Notes: a model not told the origin generated them from the letters alone. A stretch of 64,000 bases of DNA from Muribaculaceae bacterium (GCA_022509085.1 JAFLTW010000008.1:41386-105385); one strand, 5' to 3'. Counted from the stretch's first letter, positions 1 to 7,452 are shown. Numbers and translations: made by a program.

Positions 1-317
1 GGATTGAGATCAAACTCAGTGATGGGGAGCACGGAGGCGATGTAGGTGTTGGCCGGGGCTATCACGGTGTCGCCCGGCTTGAGGCGTCCGCTCTCGATGT
101 AGGCGCGCAGGATGAGGCGGATGGCATCGAGTCCGTTGCTTACGGGCACGACGCTGCCCGATCCGAGCGTAGCTGCCAGTTCTGCGGCGAAGGCCGCCGT
201 CTCAGGGCCGTTGATGTAGATGCCGGAGTCGATGACGCGGCGCGCACTTTCATGGAGCTCCTCGCGCACGGGCGCGTGGAGAAGCGTGAGGTCGAGAAAG
301 GGGATGTGGTCAGACAC
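1..317 (-). CDS. DegT/DnrJ/EryC1/StrS sugar aminotransferase, FdtB-like (partial, N-terminal 105 residues)
   Basis: This is the N-terminal part of a PLP-dependent sugar aminotransferase that runs off the window edge. FdtB-type enzymes turn a dTDP-3-keto-6-deoxyhexose into the 3-amino sugar used for surface glycans. Visible family features are the N-terminal IPFLDL, a segment like SNGLDAIRLILRAY and the APANTYIAS stretch that lines the PLP site. The GTG at 317 is taken as start because a TAG stop lies directly upstream in the same frame and translation then begins VSDHIPFLDL, as in relatives. It lies 12 bases after fdtA, whose product makes its likely substrate. The exact sugar cannot be fixed from a fragment. 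Confidence 0.85.
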   Translation of the reverse strand, partial: MSDHIPFLDLTLLHAPVREELHESARRVIDSGIYINGPETAAFAAELAATLGSGSVVPVSNGLDAIRLILRAYIESGRLKPGDTVIAPANTYIASVLPITEFDLN

Positions 318-329
318 CTAAGAGTGGGT

Positions 330-746
330 CTATGTTTTACGGGTCTTGATATATTCGAGGTAGGCGTCGTAGTCGCGGATGTAGTCTTCCTCCTCGTAAT
401 AGTGGGAGCAGAGGGCCAGGAGAACGGTGCCCGTGGTGAAGTTGTGCATGCTGTCCCATACGCCGGGCGGGATGAGCACGCCCTTGGTGGAGCGGTTCAT
501 CGGGATGATGATCTCGCGTTCGCCGTCGGAGAGATGCAGGTCGAACGAGCCGGAGAGGGCGATGAGCACGGTGGAGTTCTGTTTGTGGGCGTGCGCGCCC
601 CGGCAGGCGCCGCCGGGCACGTCGTAGATGTAGAAGACGCGTTTGATGGCAAACGGCACGTGGCAACCCCCCTCGATGAAGGAGAGGTTGCCCCGCGGGT
701 CGCATATCTTGGGGAATTCCAGTATCCTGACGTTGTCGAGCGACAT
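330..746 (-). CDS. fdtA: WxcM-like cupin, dTDP-sugar 3,4-ketoisomerase (FdtA type)
   Basis: A 138-residue single-domain cupin of the FdtA/WxcM family. FdtA isomerises dTDP-4-keto-6-deoxyglucose to the 3-keto sugar, the step before transamination by FdtB. Family signatures are DPRGNLSFIEG near residue 20, RGAHAHK near 50 with the catalytic-type histidines, and PPGVWDSMHNF near 95. Length matches the family. Its ATG overlaps the TGA of hpf by one base (TGATG), so it is probably translated by coupling to hpf, and the fdtB-like aminotransferase follows directly. Being attached to a ribosome hibernation gene is unusual. Family assignment is firm; the exact isomer made is inferred from the neighbour. 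Confidence 0.88.
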   Translation of the reverse strand: MSLDNVRILEFPKICDPRGNLSFIEGGCHVPFAIKRVFYIYDVPGGACRGAHAHKQNSTVLIALSGSFDLHLSDGEREIIIPMNRSTKGVLIPPGVWDSMHNFTTGTVLLALCSHYYEEEDYIRDYDAYLEYIKTRKT

Positions 747-1039
747 CAGTTCTTGGCTTTGTTTTTCTCGAGCTGACGCTCTACGGCCTCGAGGGCGAGG
801 TCGAGGGCCTCCTCGAAGGTGTCGGCCGTCTTGGAGGCGAACACGTCGGGCTGGTTGGGCACGCTTACCTTCACGCCGGCCTCCTTGTTCATGGCCGTCT
901 CGGGCTTCACGAGCTTATAGTTCACCTCGATGTCGGTCATGTTGTCAAACCGGCGGGCGAGTTTCTCAATCTTCTTGTTGGTGAAGGCTTCGAGTTTTTC
1001 GGCCATCTCGAAGTGGTTGGCTTTTATCGATATTTCCAT
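746..1039 (-). CDS. hpf: Ribosome hibernation promoting factor HPF/YfiA (short form)
   Basis: A 97-residue member of the HPF/RaiA family. These proteins bind the decoding region of the 30S subunit and inactivate ribosomes in slow growth. The sequence starts MEISIKANHFEMAEKLEAF and continues with the beta-alpha-beta-beta-beta-alpha pattern of the family, including a KIEKLARRFDN helix. It lacks the C-terminal dimerisation domain of long HPF, so it is the short form. It sits downstream of rpsU and xerC as in other Bacteroidales, but runs directly into fdtA instead of being followed by tRNAs and tuf. A candidate promoter lies at 1091-1122. Confidence 0.92.
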   Translation of the reverse strand: MEISIKANHFEMAEKLEAFTNKKIEKLARRFDNMTDIEVNYKLVKPETAMNKEAGVKVSVPNQPDVFASKTADTFEEALDLALEAVERQLEKNKAKN

Positions 1040-1090
1040 AGTCTTGGGGTTTTATGGGGTGAATTTTCTGCCTGAAGTTTATTCAACGTA

Positions 1091-1122
1091 CAAAGGTAGG
1101 AAAAATTATGCAATCCGCCAAG
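1091..1122 (-). promoter_or_regulatory. Candidate Bacteroidetes promoter of hpf-fdtA-fdtB
   Basis: On the minus strand TACCTTTG (1098 to 1091) matches the -7 consensus TAnnTTTG, and CTTG (1122 to 1119) stands 20 bases upstream as an imperfect -33 TTTG. The start site would fall near 1085, giving a leader of about 45 bases before hpf. Confidence 0.5.
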
Positions 1123-1159
1123 CCTCGCGCCTGTCGGGCAGTTTTTTATTTTCTGATGT

Positions 1160-2065
1160 TTACTGTTTGTCGTGGGAATCTTTGCTGCCACGGGGGTGCG
1201 CTTTCTTCCATTCGCGGCTCACCTCGCTGAAGGCGAGGTGGGTGTAGATCTGCGTGGCTCCCAGCGAGGAGTGCCCGAGGAGGTTTTTCACGCTGTTGAG
1301 GTCGGCGCCTCCGTTGAGCAGCTGCGTGGCGAAGCTGTGGCGCAGGGTGTGGGGCGACTTTTTCTCGGCCGCGCTACCCTCGAGGGCGCGGCGAACGAGG
1401 CGGTAGATGTTGGAGTCTGACATGCGGCGCCCCTGCCGGCTCACGATGAGGGGTCTGGGAGCGGGAAGGTCGGGATACAGGCTGTCGCGCTCCTCCTGCC
1501 AGGCGCGTATCTCGTCGAGCAGGGGCCGGGGCAGCGGGATGATGCGGTGCTTGTTGCCCTTGCCGAGAATCTTGAGCTCGAGGGAGTAGGGGTTGATGTC
1601 GGTGTCGCTGATGCCGGTGAGCTCGGCGCGGCGCAGTCCGCAACCGTAGAGGAGCTCGATGATGAGGCGCACGAGGCGCCGGTCGGTCTCCGTGAGCGAG
1701 GTCTCGATGTCGGCGTGGGTGGCGATGGTGGGGAGGCGCCTGCCGGCCTTGGGGAGCGGCAGCGATGCCGCGGGGTTGGTGGCCAGCTCGCCCTGCCTCA
1801 CCAGATAACGGAAGTATGCGCGCAACGACTGCACCTTGCGGCGGATGCTGGCTGTGGAGAGTCCCTGCTCGGTGAGCGTGGCGAGCCACTCGCGAAGGTC
1901 GCCGGAGCTTACGGCGGAGGGTATGAAAAAGCCGGAGTTTCCCTTGGGAACTCCGGAATTTGCCATATAGTCGTTAAACCCGCGAAGGTCTGCTTCGTAT
2001 GCCTTTACCGTCTGGGGGCTGCGGTTGAGCTCGAGACTCAGGTGCCTGAGAAATTCCCTCAGCAT
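1160..2065 (-). CDS. xerC: Tyrosine recombinase, XerC/XerD-like
   Basis: A 301-residue tyrosine recombinase. Xer enzymes resolve chromosome dimers at dif. An N-terminal SAM-like DNA-binding domain (about 1-105) precedes the catalytic domain. The catalytic set is complete: Arg145 in GCGLRRAEL, Lys169 in GKGNK, His239 and Arg242 in HTLRHSF, His265 in LLGHSS and Tyr274 in TQIYTH. It lies between rpsU and hpf, the normal place for this housekeeping recombinase in Bacteroidales, so it is probably not a phage or transposon integrase. An insertion-like segment at 40-55 (GNSGFFIPSAVSS) lengthens the first domain slightly. XerC versus XerD cannot be settled here. Confidence 0.88.
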   Translation of the reverse strand: MLREFLRHLSLELNRSPQTVKAYEADLRGFNDYMANSGVPKGNSGFFIPSAVSSGDLREWLATLTEQGLSTASIRRKVQSLRAYFRYLVRQGELATNPAASLPLPKAGRRLPTIATHADIETSLTETDRRLVRLIIELLYGCGLRRAELTGISDTDINPYSLELKILGKGNKHRIIPLPRPLLDEIRAWQEERDSLYPDLPAPRPLIVSRQGRRMSDSNIYRLVRRALEGSAAEKKSPHTLRHSFATQLLNGGADLNSVKNLLGHSSLGATQIYTHLAFSEVSREWKKAHPRGSKDSHDKQ

Positions 2066-2134
2066 AGGCGTGGGCAGGGCGGCGAGGGTTGCGCCCGTTT
2101 TGCGCTGCTCCCACGGCGCCGGAAGGCATGTGGA

Positions 2135-2326
2135 TTACTGTTCGGCCTGACGAAGCTGCTGCACGTAGACGGCCTTGATCATCTTCTTGCGGTTGGTAAC
2201 CGACGGTTTCTCAAAGGCCTGACGACGACGTAATTCCTTTACGATGCCGGTGCGTTCGTATTTGCGTTTGAATTTCTTGAGGGCTCTTTCGATGTTTTCG
2301 CCTTCTTTTACGGGTACGATAATCAT
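2135..2326 (-). CDS. rpsU: 30S ribosomal protein S21
   Basis: A 63-residue basic protein matching bS21, starting MIIVPVKEGENIERALKKF and containing the ELRRRQAFEKPS segment. bS21 binds the 30S platform near the anti-Shine-Dalgarno sequence. Length is typical for Bacteroidetes. It heads the rpsU-xerC-hpf cluster, with a gap of about 69 bases to xerC. A well-formed promoter with 20-base spacing lies upstream at 2381-2412. Confidence 0.95.
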   Translation of the reverse strand: MIIVPVKEGENIERALKKFKRKYERTGIVKELRRRQAFEKPSVTNRKKMIKAVYVQQLRQAEQ

Positions 2327-2380
2327 TCTTTGTGTCTTATTTTTTAGTTATTGTTTTTGTTTTTCTTTTTTTTGCGGTTG

Positions 2381-2412
2381 CAAAATTAGGTCAAATTTTT
2401 AATCTTTCCAAA
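2381..2412 (-). promoter_or_regulatory. Bacteroidetes promoter of rpsU
   Basis: On the minus strand TTTG (2412 to 2409) is followed after exactly 20 bases by TAATTTTG (2388 to 2381), a full match to the Bacteroidetes -33/-7 consensus. The start site would be near 2374, about 50 bases before rpsU. Confidence 0.75.
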
Positions 2413-2468
2413 AATTTAACCTATTTTTTGAATATTTGAGGGTTATGCCGGGCCTTCCGAAGCGCTTT

Positions 2469-3011
2469 TCAGTCCTGTTTGGGGGCGTGGTTGCGGTCTT
2501 CGGGATACCATTTCGAATACATCAGATAGTTTTTGGCTATCTTTACGTTCATCTCCTTGGCCTTCTCGGGCTCTACCATCTTGATGAACTTTGCGGGCTG
2601 GCCGCCCCAGAGCTCGTGGGCTCCGATCTTGGTGTTGGAGAGCACCACGCTGCCGGCCGCCACGAGGGCTCCCTCGCCCACCTCGGCGTGGTCCATCACC
2701 ACGGCTCCCATGCCGATGAGGGCATAGTTGCAGATCTTGGCGCCGTGGATCACGACGTTGTGGCCTATGGAGACGTCGTCGCCAATCTCGGTTACCGACT
2801 TCTCGTAGAGGGTGTGGATCACCGTGCCGTCCTGGATGTTGACGCGGTTGCCCACACGGATGGAGTTGACGTCGCCGCGGAGCACGGCGTTATACCATAT
2901 GCTGCAGTCGTCGCCAATCTTTACGTCGCCTACTATCACTGCGTTTTCGGCTATGAAGCAGCCTTTCCCTATCTCGGGCGTGAAGCCCCGGAGTGCGTGA
3001 ATTATCGCCAT
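2469..3011 (-). CDS. Gamma-class carbonic anhydrase-like hexapeptide-repeat protein
   Basis: A 180-residue left-handed beta-helix protein of the gamma-carbonic anhydrase/YrdA/PaaY family. Hexapeptide repeats start at about residue 12 (ENAVIVGDVKIGDD) and run to about residue 140. The three zinc-ligand histidines are present in TVIHTL and GHNVVIHG, so reversible CO2 hydration is possible, although many relatives have weak or unknown activity. The end is helical with a charged tail. The ATG at 3011 starts the conserved MAIIHALRGF; reading further upstream in this frame would run into pepP. It follows pepP by 23 bases and is probably co-transcribed with it. Confidence 0.87.
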   Translation of the reverse strand: MAIIHALRGFTPEIGKGCFIAENAVIVGDVKIGDDCSIWYNAVLRGDVNSIRVGNRVNIQDGTVIHTLYEKSVTEIGDDVSIGHNVVIHGAKICNYALIGMGAVVMDHAEVGEGALVAAGSVVLSNTKIGAHELWGGQPAKFIKMVEPEKAKEMNVKIAKNYLMYSKWYPEDRNHAPKQD

Positions 3012-3034
3012 TATCTTTTCTGTATGTCGGTTTC

Positions 3035-4834
3035 TTATTTTTTCAACGGTTGGGTTTTGGCGGCGAGCCATTCGGCCTCCTCCTTGTCGAGGAAGGGGGT
3101 GAGGCGCTCGCGCACCATCCTGTGGTAGGCGTCTACCCACTCTATCTCGGCCTCGCTCATTATCTCTGTCTCGAAGAGGGAGCGGTCGAAGGGGAAGAGG
3201 GTGAGTGTCTCGAAGCGGTAGAAGCGCCCGAAGTCGGTGTCTTCCGCCACGACGGGCGTGATGAGGTTCTCGCACCTGATGCCGTATTGGTCGGTGAGGT
3301 AGATGCCGGGTTCGTTGCTCATCACCATCCCCGGCTCGAGGGGCGTGGGGTTGGTGTTGAGGCGTATGCTCTGCGGGCCTTCGTGGCAGTTGATGAAGAA
3401 GCCTACGCCGTGGCCGGTGCCGTGGAAGTAAGCCTTCCCCTCCTTCCAGAGGAACTGGCGTGCGAGGACGTCGAGCTGGTGGCCCGTGGTGCCCTGCGGG
3501 AAGTGGATCGTGGCCAGGGCTATGTGCCCTTTCATCACGAGGGTGAAGTCGTGGCGCTCGCCGGGTGTGGGGTCGCCGCCGAGGGATACGGTGCGCGTGA
3601 TGTCGGTGGTGCCGTAGATATACTGGCCGCCGGAGTCTACGAGAAGCAGGCCGTGGCCGGAGAGAACGGCGTCGGAATGTTCGTCGGCCTCATAGTGCAC
3701 GATGGCGCCGTGGCCTTTCCAGCCGATGATGGGGGCGAAGCTGTTGTCGACACAGCTCTTGTCGGCCTTGCGGTAGCCGGTGAGCACGTCGCCGAGCTGC
3801 ACCTCTGAGAGCTTGCCGGAGGCAAACTCCTTCTCCACATACATGAAGAATTTCACCAGGGCAACGCCGTCTTTCTCCATCGCCTTGGCGATGTTGGAGA
3901 GCATTGTGGCGTTCTTGATGCTTTTCAGCTTGGAGACCATGGCTCCGCCAAACACGGGCGTGCACCCCACGGCGTCGTAGATGCCGCGGGCCGTCTTCTC
4001 GGGGTCGAGCAGCAGGCGCGTAACCTTGGGGAGGGTCTTCAGGAAGGGTTTCACGTCGTCGTAGGGACGAACCTCCACGTTATATTTGTTGAGGTGGGCC
4101 TCCACCTCGGGGGTGAGCTTCTCGCGGTCGACGAAGAGGATGCGGCGGTTCTCGTCGATGAAGAGGAAGGAGACGAAGATGGGGGAGAAGGCGATGTCGC
4201 CGGCGGCGCGCACGTTGGTGGCCCAGGCAATGTCGTCGAGCGAGGAGAGCAGTACGGCGTTGGCCAGCTCGCCCTTTACCTCCTGCATCACGCGGGTCAT
4301 CTTGGAGTCTACGTTCTCGCCCACCACCTCCTCGTCGTGAACGAAGAGCTTGTTGGCGGGACGCGCAGGACGGTCGGGCCATATGTAGTCGAAGACGGGG
4401 AAGTCGGTGTCTAGTTTCACGCCGTTGTCGTTGAGCTGCTGCTCGAGGCGCTGGGCGAGGGAAACGGAGAAGGTCATGCCGTCGATGCCGACGGTCTGGC
4501 CGCCCTCTGTGTGCTCGGTGACCCAGTCGATGAGGTCTACGGCCTCGGGACCATCCTCAGGCATCATCTTGAAGCCCGTGCCCTGAAGCTGCTCCTCGGC
4601 CTGGAGGAAGTAGCGCGAGTCGGTCCAGCACAAGGCGTCCTTGGCCGTGACTACGGCCGTGCCGTTGGTGCCGTTGATGGAGGCAAACCCGGTGAGCCAC
4701 TCTCGCCCGCGCCAGTGGGCCGGGGCATTCTCGCTCTGGTGGGGGTCCGTGCTCGTTATCACTACGGCGTCGATGCCGTGCTCTTTCATGGCGTGGCGCA
4801 AGGCCTCAAGATATTCCCTGTTCTTCTTTTCCAT
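3035..4834 (-). CDS. pepP: Xaa-Pro aminopeptidase (M24B, aminopeptidase P)
   Basis: A 599-residue aminopeptidase P of the long three-domain type, which removes N-terminal residues before proline. Two creatinase-like N-terminal domains (about 1-300) precede the pita-bread catalytic domain. Its metal ligands are visible as the Asp of LLLVDSGGQY, the Asp of TTDITRTV, His in GTGHGVGFF, Glu in SNEPGIY and Glu in FETLTLFP. A helical C-terminal extension (EWVDAYHRMVRERL) is typical of this form. There is no signal peptide, so it is probably cytoplasmic. It is the first gene of a pair with the gamma-CA-like gene. Confidence 0.93.
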   Translation of the reverse strand: MEKKNREYLEALRHAMKEHGIDAVVITSTDPHQSENAPAHWRGREWLTGFASINGTNGTAVVTAKDALCWTDSRYFLQAEEQLQGTGFKMMPEDGPEAVDLIDWVTEHTEGGQTVGIDGMTFSVSLAQRLEQQLNDNGVKLDTDFPVFDYIWPDRPARPANKLFVHDEEVVGENVDSKMTRVMQEVKGELANAVLLSSLDDIAWATNVRAAGDIAFSPIFVSFLFIDENRRILFVDREKLTPEVEAHLNKYNVEVRPYDDVKPFLKTLPKVTRLLLDPEKTARGIYDAVGCTPVFGGAMVSKLKSIKNATMLSNIAKAMEKDGVALVKFFMYVEKEFASGKLSEVQLGDVLTGYRKADKSCVDNSFAPIIGWKGHGAIVHYEADEHSDAVLSGHGLLLVDSGGQYIYGTTDITRTVSLGGDPTPGERHDFTLVMKGHIALATIHFPQGTTGHQLDVLARQFLWKEGKAYFHGTGHGVGFFINCHEGPQSIRLNTNPTPLEPGMVMSNEPGIYLTDQYGIRCENLITPVVAEDTDFGRFYRFETLTLFPFDRSLFETEIMSEAEIEWVDAYHRMVRERLTPFLDKEEAEWLAAKTQPLKK

Positions 4835-4907
4835 TATCTGTTTGTGTGTTTCGGTTTTCTGTTAGGAGTGGCGGCGGCCCGTTTCAGACCTGCCGATTTA
4901 TTTCAAG

Positions 4908-4915
4908 CAAAATTA
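4908..4915 (-). promoter_or_regulatory. Candidate -7 element upstream of pepP
   Basis: The minus strand reads TAATTTTG, matching TAnnTTTG. No clear TTTG is found 19-21 bases upstream. The predicted start site would leave a leader of about 65 bases. Confidence 0.4.
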
Positions 4916-5144
4916 GCTAAAATTTCTTATTTATAAAATTTTTATTTAACTTTGCGCACAAATTGACTGATATCCCTAAAAATATATCCCAAGAATAATC
5001 CCTAAAATAATTATGTCATGGAAATCGTTTAAATAGTGATATAATTTGTAAGTTAGTGATTGAGTAAGATTAAGTTAACTTGTGAAAGCAACCTGAAGTC
5101 TAAAAAATCACAGAATGGCGAGACTTTGCGAAAAGTGTCGCCAT

Positions 5145-5175
5145 TTTGAATTTTACATATTTTTACGTAATTTTG
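5145..5175 (+). promoter_or_regulatory. Bacteroidetes promoter of the GlmU-like gene
   Basis: TTTG at 5145-5148 and TAATTTTG at 5168-5175 are separated by 19 bases. The start site would fall at about 5181, only some 9 bases before the ATG at 5190 and about 50 bases before an in-frame GTG at 5232. Confidence 0.7.
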
Positions 5176-5189
5176 CACACAATAACAAT

Positions 5190-6473
5190 ATGTGTGCACC
5201 GACCTCGCCAGCACCCCAAAAAAGAAATGCCGTGGAAAAGCCCCATATAATATTATATGACACGAAGGAAGACTTTGAAAACCTCCTTCCCATCACCTTC
5301 ACGCGACCCATTTCGGCCATCCGGCTTGGCATCACGACGCTTCGAGAGAAGTGGGAGGCAATGCTGCCGTCTGACTACTGCGTGGAGACGGCCGATTTCA
5401 TGAGCGACATCTTCCCCTGCGACGACTCGGCCGACGACGAGACGCTCCACATCTGCTCGTCGCTGATCCCGACGCGTGAGGTGGTGGAGGCCGTGGCGGG
5501 GTTGAGACCCGGCGAACGACTGCTGGCCGACGACGGGTACCTGATGGCCTACCGCGGCAACTGTTTCGACGAGAAACTCTCCTACCTTTCCGGGCTCTCC
5601 AACTCTGCGGCTCATTCAGTGGCCGTATCTTTCGAGGGAGAGGTGAGGAGGCTACGCTATGTCTTCGATATATTCCTGCAAAACGGTTTTGCTCTCGAGG
5701 AAGACTTCAGGCGTCTGACGGCCGGCAGGGAGAGTGCCGAACCCTACTCCAACAACCTTATACTCGGTCCGCTTACCTATCCCGACGGCCTTCCCCGCAT
5801 CTTCGTGGAGGAAGGGGGCGAAGTGGAGGGCGCCAACCTCAACCTGCGCGAGGGACCTATATATATAGGTAAGGACGCGAGGATTATGGAGGGGAGCAGC
5901 GTGCGCGGCGGACTGGCGCTGTGCGAGCGTGCCCAGGTGAGGATGGGTGCCAAGATCTACGGAGCCACCACCCTCGGCCCCTACTGCAAGGCCGGCGGTG
6001 AACTGAGCAATGTGGTGATGATCGGCTACAGCAACAAGAGCCACGACGGCTATCTGGGGAATGCCGTGATAGGGGAGTGGTGCAACATCGGGGCCGGCGT
6101 CAATGCCTCGAATCTGAAAAACGACTATTCCAAAATCCGGATCTGGAACTATCCTCAGGGTCGCTTCATGCGCACCGACCTGCAGTTTTGCGGTCTGATT
6201 ATGGGTGACCATTCGAAGGCAGGTGTGAACTGCATGTTCAACACGGCTACGGTTCTCGGCGTGGGTGTCAATGTATATGGTAGCGGATTTCCGCGCGTCT
6301 TCGTGCCCTCGTTCAGTGAGGGGTCGGCCTCGGCTGGCTTCAGCGACGTGAGTCTGAAGAAGTTTTTCGAGGTTGCCACGAGGGTGATGGGTCGCCGCGG
6401 CAAGCAGATCACGGAGAAGGAGCAGGCAGTCTACGAGCATATATATCGTCTTTCCCAAGAACACAAACGCTAA
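5190..6473 (+). CDS. GlmU-family putative sugar nucleotidyltransferase
   Basis: A 427-residue protein related to GlmU. An N-terminal nucleotidyltransferase-like domain (HIILYDTKEDFENLLPIT, then FTRPISAIRLGI) replaces the classic GlmU motif, and a left-handed beta-helix from about residue 220 carries GAKIYGATTLGPYCKAGGE and GEWCNIGAGVNASNLKND. This Bacteroidetes-specific family is annotated as sugar nucleotidyltransferase or acetyltransferase, but its substrate is not established. Homology begins only at about PHIILYD, so the real start may be the GTG at 5232 (413 residues), which also fits the promoter position better. The ATG at 5190 is kept as the longer choice. It appears monocistronic. 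Confidence 0.82.
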   Translation: MCAPTSPAPQKRNAVEKPHIILYDTKEDFENLLPITFTRPISAIRLGITTLREKWEAMLPSDYCVETADFMSDIFPCDDSADDETLHICSSLIPTREVVEAVAGLRPGERLLADDGYLMAYRGNCFDEKLSYLSGLSNSAAHSVAVSFEGEVRRLRYVFDIFLQNGFALEEDFRRLTAGRESAEPYSNNLILGPLTYPDGLPRIFVEEGGEVEGANLNLREGPIYIGKDARIMEGSSVRGGLALCERAQVRMGAKIYGATTLGPYCKAGGELSNVVMIGYSNKSHDGYLGNAVIGEWCNIGAGVNASNLKNDYSKIRIWNYPQGRFMRTDLQFCGLIMGDHSKAGVNCMFNTATVLGVGVNVYGSGFPRVFVPSFSEGSASAGFSDVSLKKFFEVATRVMGRRGKQITEKEQAVYEHIYRLSQEHKR

Positions 6474-6530
6474 GCCGGCGCGTGAAAACGCGCAACCCGC
6501 CTCGTTGTCATCGGGACTCGGCTTCGGTCA

Positions 6531-6544
6531 TTTACTATAGTAAA
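6531..6544. repeat. Perfect 14-base palindrome
   Basis: TTTACTATAGTAAA is self-complementary, and CGGGA/TCCCG arms at 6512-6516 and 6546-6550 could extend a cruciform or hairpin. Its role is unknown. Confidence 0.6.
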
Positions 6545-6575
6545 CTCCCGTCAGCCTCGCCCTCGACGCCTAGCA

Positions 6576-6623
6576 GTACCCAATAAAGTACCCAATAAAG
6601 TACCCAATAAAGTACCCAATAAA
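6576..6623. repeat. Four perfect tandem copies of a 12-base unit
   Basis: The unit GTACCCAATAAA occurs four times without a mismatch or spacer. It lies about 150 bases upstream of the rpsL promoter. Such short perfect arrays tend to vary in copy number between strains. Confidence 0.9.
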
Positions 6624-6666
6624 TCGCGTTGTTCTGCTCGTTATTGCAAAAGACATTGAAATCAAA

Positions 6667-6695
6667 GAGTTCTGCGATTAATGAGTTCTGCGATT
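6667..6695. repeat. Direct repeat pair of 13 bases
   Basis: GAGTTCTGCGATT occurs at 6667-6679 and again at 6683-6695, separated by three bases. It lies about 80 bases upstream of the rpsL -33 box, where a regulator could bind, but this is only inference. Confidence 0.75.
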
Positions 6696-6775
6696 GATAA
6701 AAATTTCAGCCTAAGAGGTAATGATGGCCAAAATGACGCATGCAGCTCGGTAGAGTGAAATTTTTTTGCCGATTG

Positions 6776-6807
6776 TTTGGTCAATTCGTTGATTTTTCGT
6801 AACTTTG
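6776..6807 (+). promoter_or_regulatory. Promoter of the ribosomal super-operon
   Basis: TTTG at 6776-6779 and TAACTTTG at 6800-6807 with a 20-base spacer match the Bacteroidetes consensus fully. The start site would be near 6813, giving a leader of about 120 bases before rpsL. Confidence 0.8.
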
Positions 6808-6935
6808 CCGTGCTTTTAAGGCTCATTGTATGCCCCGGAGGCGCTAAGCGATTGCATGTCAATTGTTTAGTGGTTCCGTAGCGTATGGGGTCAAAGGAGC
6901 AAAAAGAACATAATTTAAAACCATTTAATAACAGA

Positions 6936-7319
6936 ATGCCTACAATTCAACAATTAGTAAGGAAAGGACGCGTGGCGCTCGAAGATAAGAGCAAGTCGCC
7001 CGCACTGGATTCCTGTCCGCAGCGTAGGGGTGTGTGCGTTCGCGTTTACACGACGACTCCCAAAAAGCCTAACTCCGCAATGAGGAAGGTGGCACGTGTG
7101 CGTCTTACAAACGGTAAGGAGGTCAACTCCTACATCCCGGGCGAAGGTCACAACCTTCAGGAGCACTCCATCGTAATGGTGCGCGGCGGTCGTGTGAAAG
7201 ACCTCCCCGGCGTACGTTACCACATCGTACGCGGCACACTCGACACTGCCGGCGTACAGGGCCGCACCCAGCGCCGCTCCAAATACGGAGCCAAGCGTCC
7301 GAAATCCGCAAAGAAATAA
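6936..7319 (+). CDS. rpsL: 30S ribosomal protein S12
   Basis: A 127-residue uS12, starting [12 protein letters not shown]. It sits at the decoding centre. The loop [13 protein letters not shown] is present with the lysines whose replacement gives streptomycin resistance elsewhere, so the wild-type state is seen. The Asp of the [10 protein letters not shown] region corresponds to a segment that is usually modified. Reading 17 codons further upstream is possible but does not match the family, so 6936 is chosen. First gene of the str-S10-spc-alpha cluster. Confidence 0.97.
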   Translation: MPTIQQLVRKGRVALEDKSKSPALDSCPQRRGVCVRVYTTTPKKPNSAMRKVARVRLTNGKEVNSYIPGEGHNLQEHSIVMVRGGRVKDLPGVRYHIVRGTLDTAGVQGRTQRRSKYGAKRPKSAKK

Positions 7320-7452
7320 CGACCCGAAACTGATTCTTAACAACAGGTCGTTGCGGTTGAGTAAACCTTCAGGCAAGAGAGCCGGAGGTTGAAGCACTAA
7401 GGAGGGGATGAATTCCCCAAACCAAACAACCACTAAAATCTTAAACACAACA
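7320..7452 (+). promoter_or_regulatory. Structured intercistronic region between rpsL and rpsG
   Basis: AACGACC at 7318-7324 (overlapping the rpsL stop) pairs with GGTCGTT at 7346-7352. AACCT at 7364-7368 can pair with AGGTT at 7386-7390, and GGGGA at 7404-7408 with TCCCC at 7414-7418. In E. coli the same spacer is where S7 represses its own translation. The comparison is positional only; no E. coli motif was recognised. Confidence 0.4.

Larger units (their letters stand above)
4835..5189. other. Intergenic region between pepP and the GlmU-like gene
   Basis: This AT-rich gap separates two divergent genes. It holds a minus-strand -7 box at 4908-4915 (TAATTTTG) for pepP and the plus-strand promoter at 5145-5175. 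A second plus-strand TAACTTTG lies at 4947-4954 with only TTTC in the -33 position. No credible reading frame or RNA gene is visible in 4960-5140. Confidence 0.6.
6474..6935. other. Repeat-rich intergenic region upstream of rpsL
   Basis: Just after the upstream stop codon lies a GC hairpin with a GAAA tetraloop (arms 6478-6483 and 6488-6493), with no T run. A 14-base perfect palindrome (TTTACTATAGTAAA) is at 6531-6544, flanked by CGGGA (6512-6516) and TCCCG (6546-6550). Then come four 12-base tandem repeats at 6576-6623 and a 13-base direct repeat pair at 6667-6679 and 6683-6695. The rpsL promoter is at 6776-6807. No protein-coding frame is convincing. Confidence 0.65.

Noticed and set aside
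1160..2065. Tyrosine recombinase as a sign of a prophage or integrative element
   Set aside because: It lies in the conserved rpsU-xerC-hpf context with no phage or conjugation genes and no att-like repeats.
3012..3275. N-terminal extension of the gamma-CA-like gene by 88 codons
   Set aside because: The extension lies inside pepP on the same strand and has an Arg-rich non-family composition; the conserved start MAIIHALRGF is at 3011.
4947..4954. A plus-strand TAACTTTG as the main promoter of the GlmU-like gene
   Set aside because: The promoter at 5145-5175 has a full -33 match and is much closer; the upstream box has only TTTC at -33.
6576..6623. Tandem repeats as a CRISPR array
   Set aside because: The units are 12 bases with no spacers and there are no cas genes nearby.
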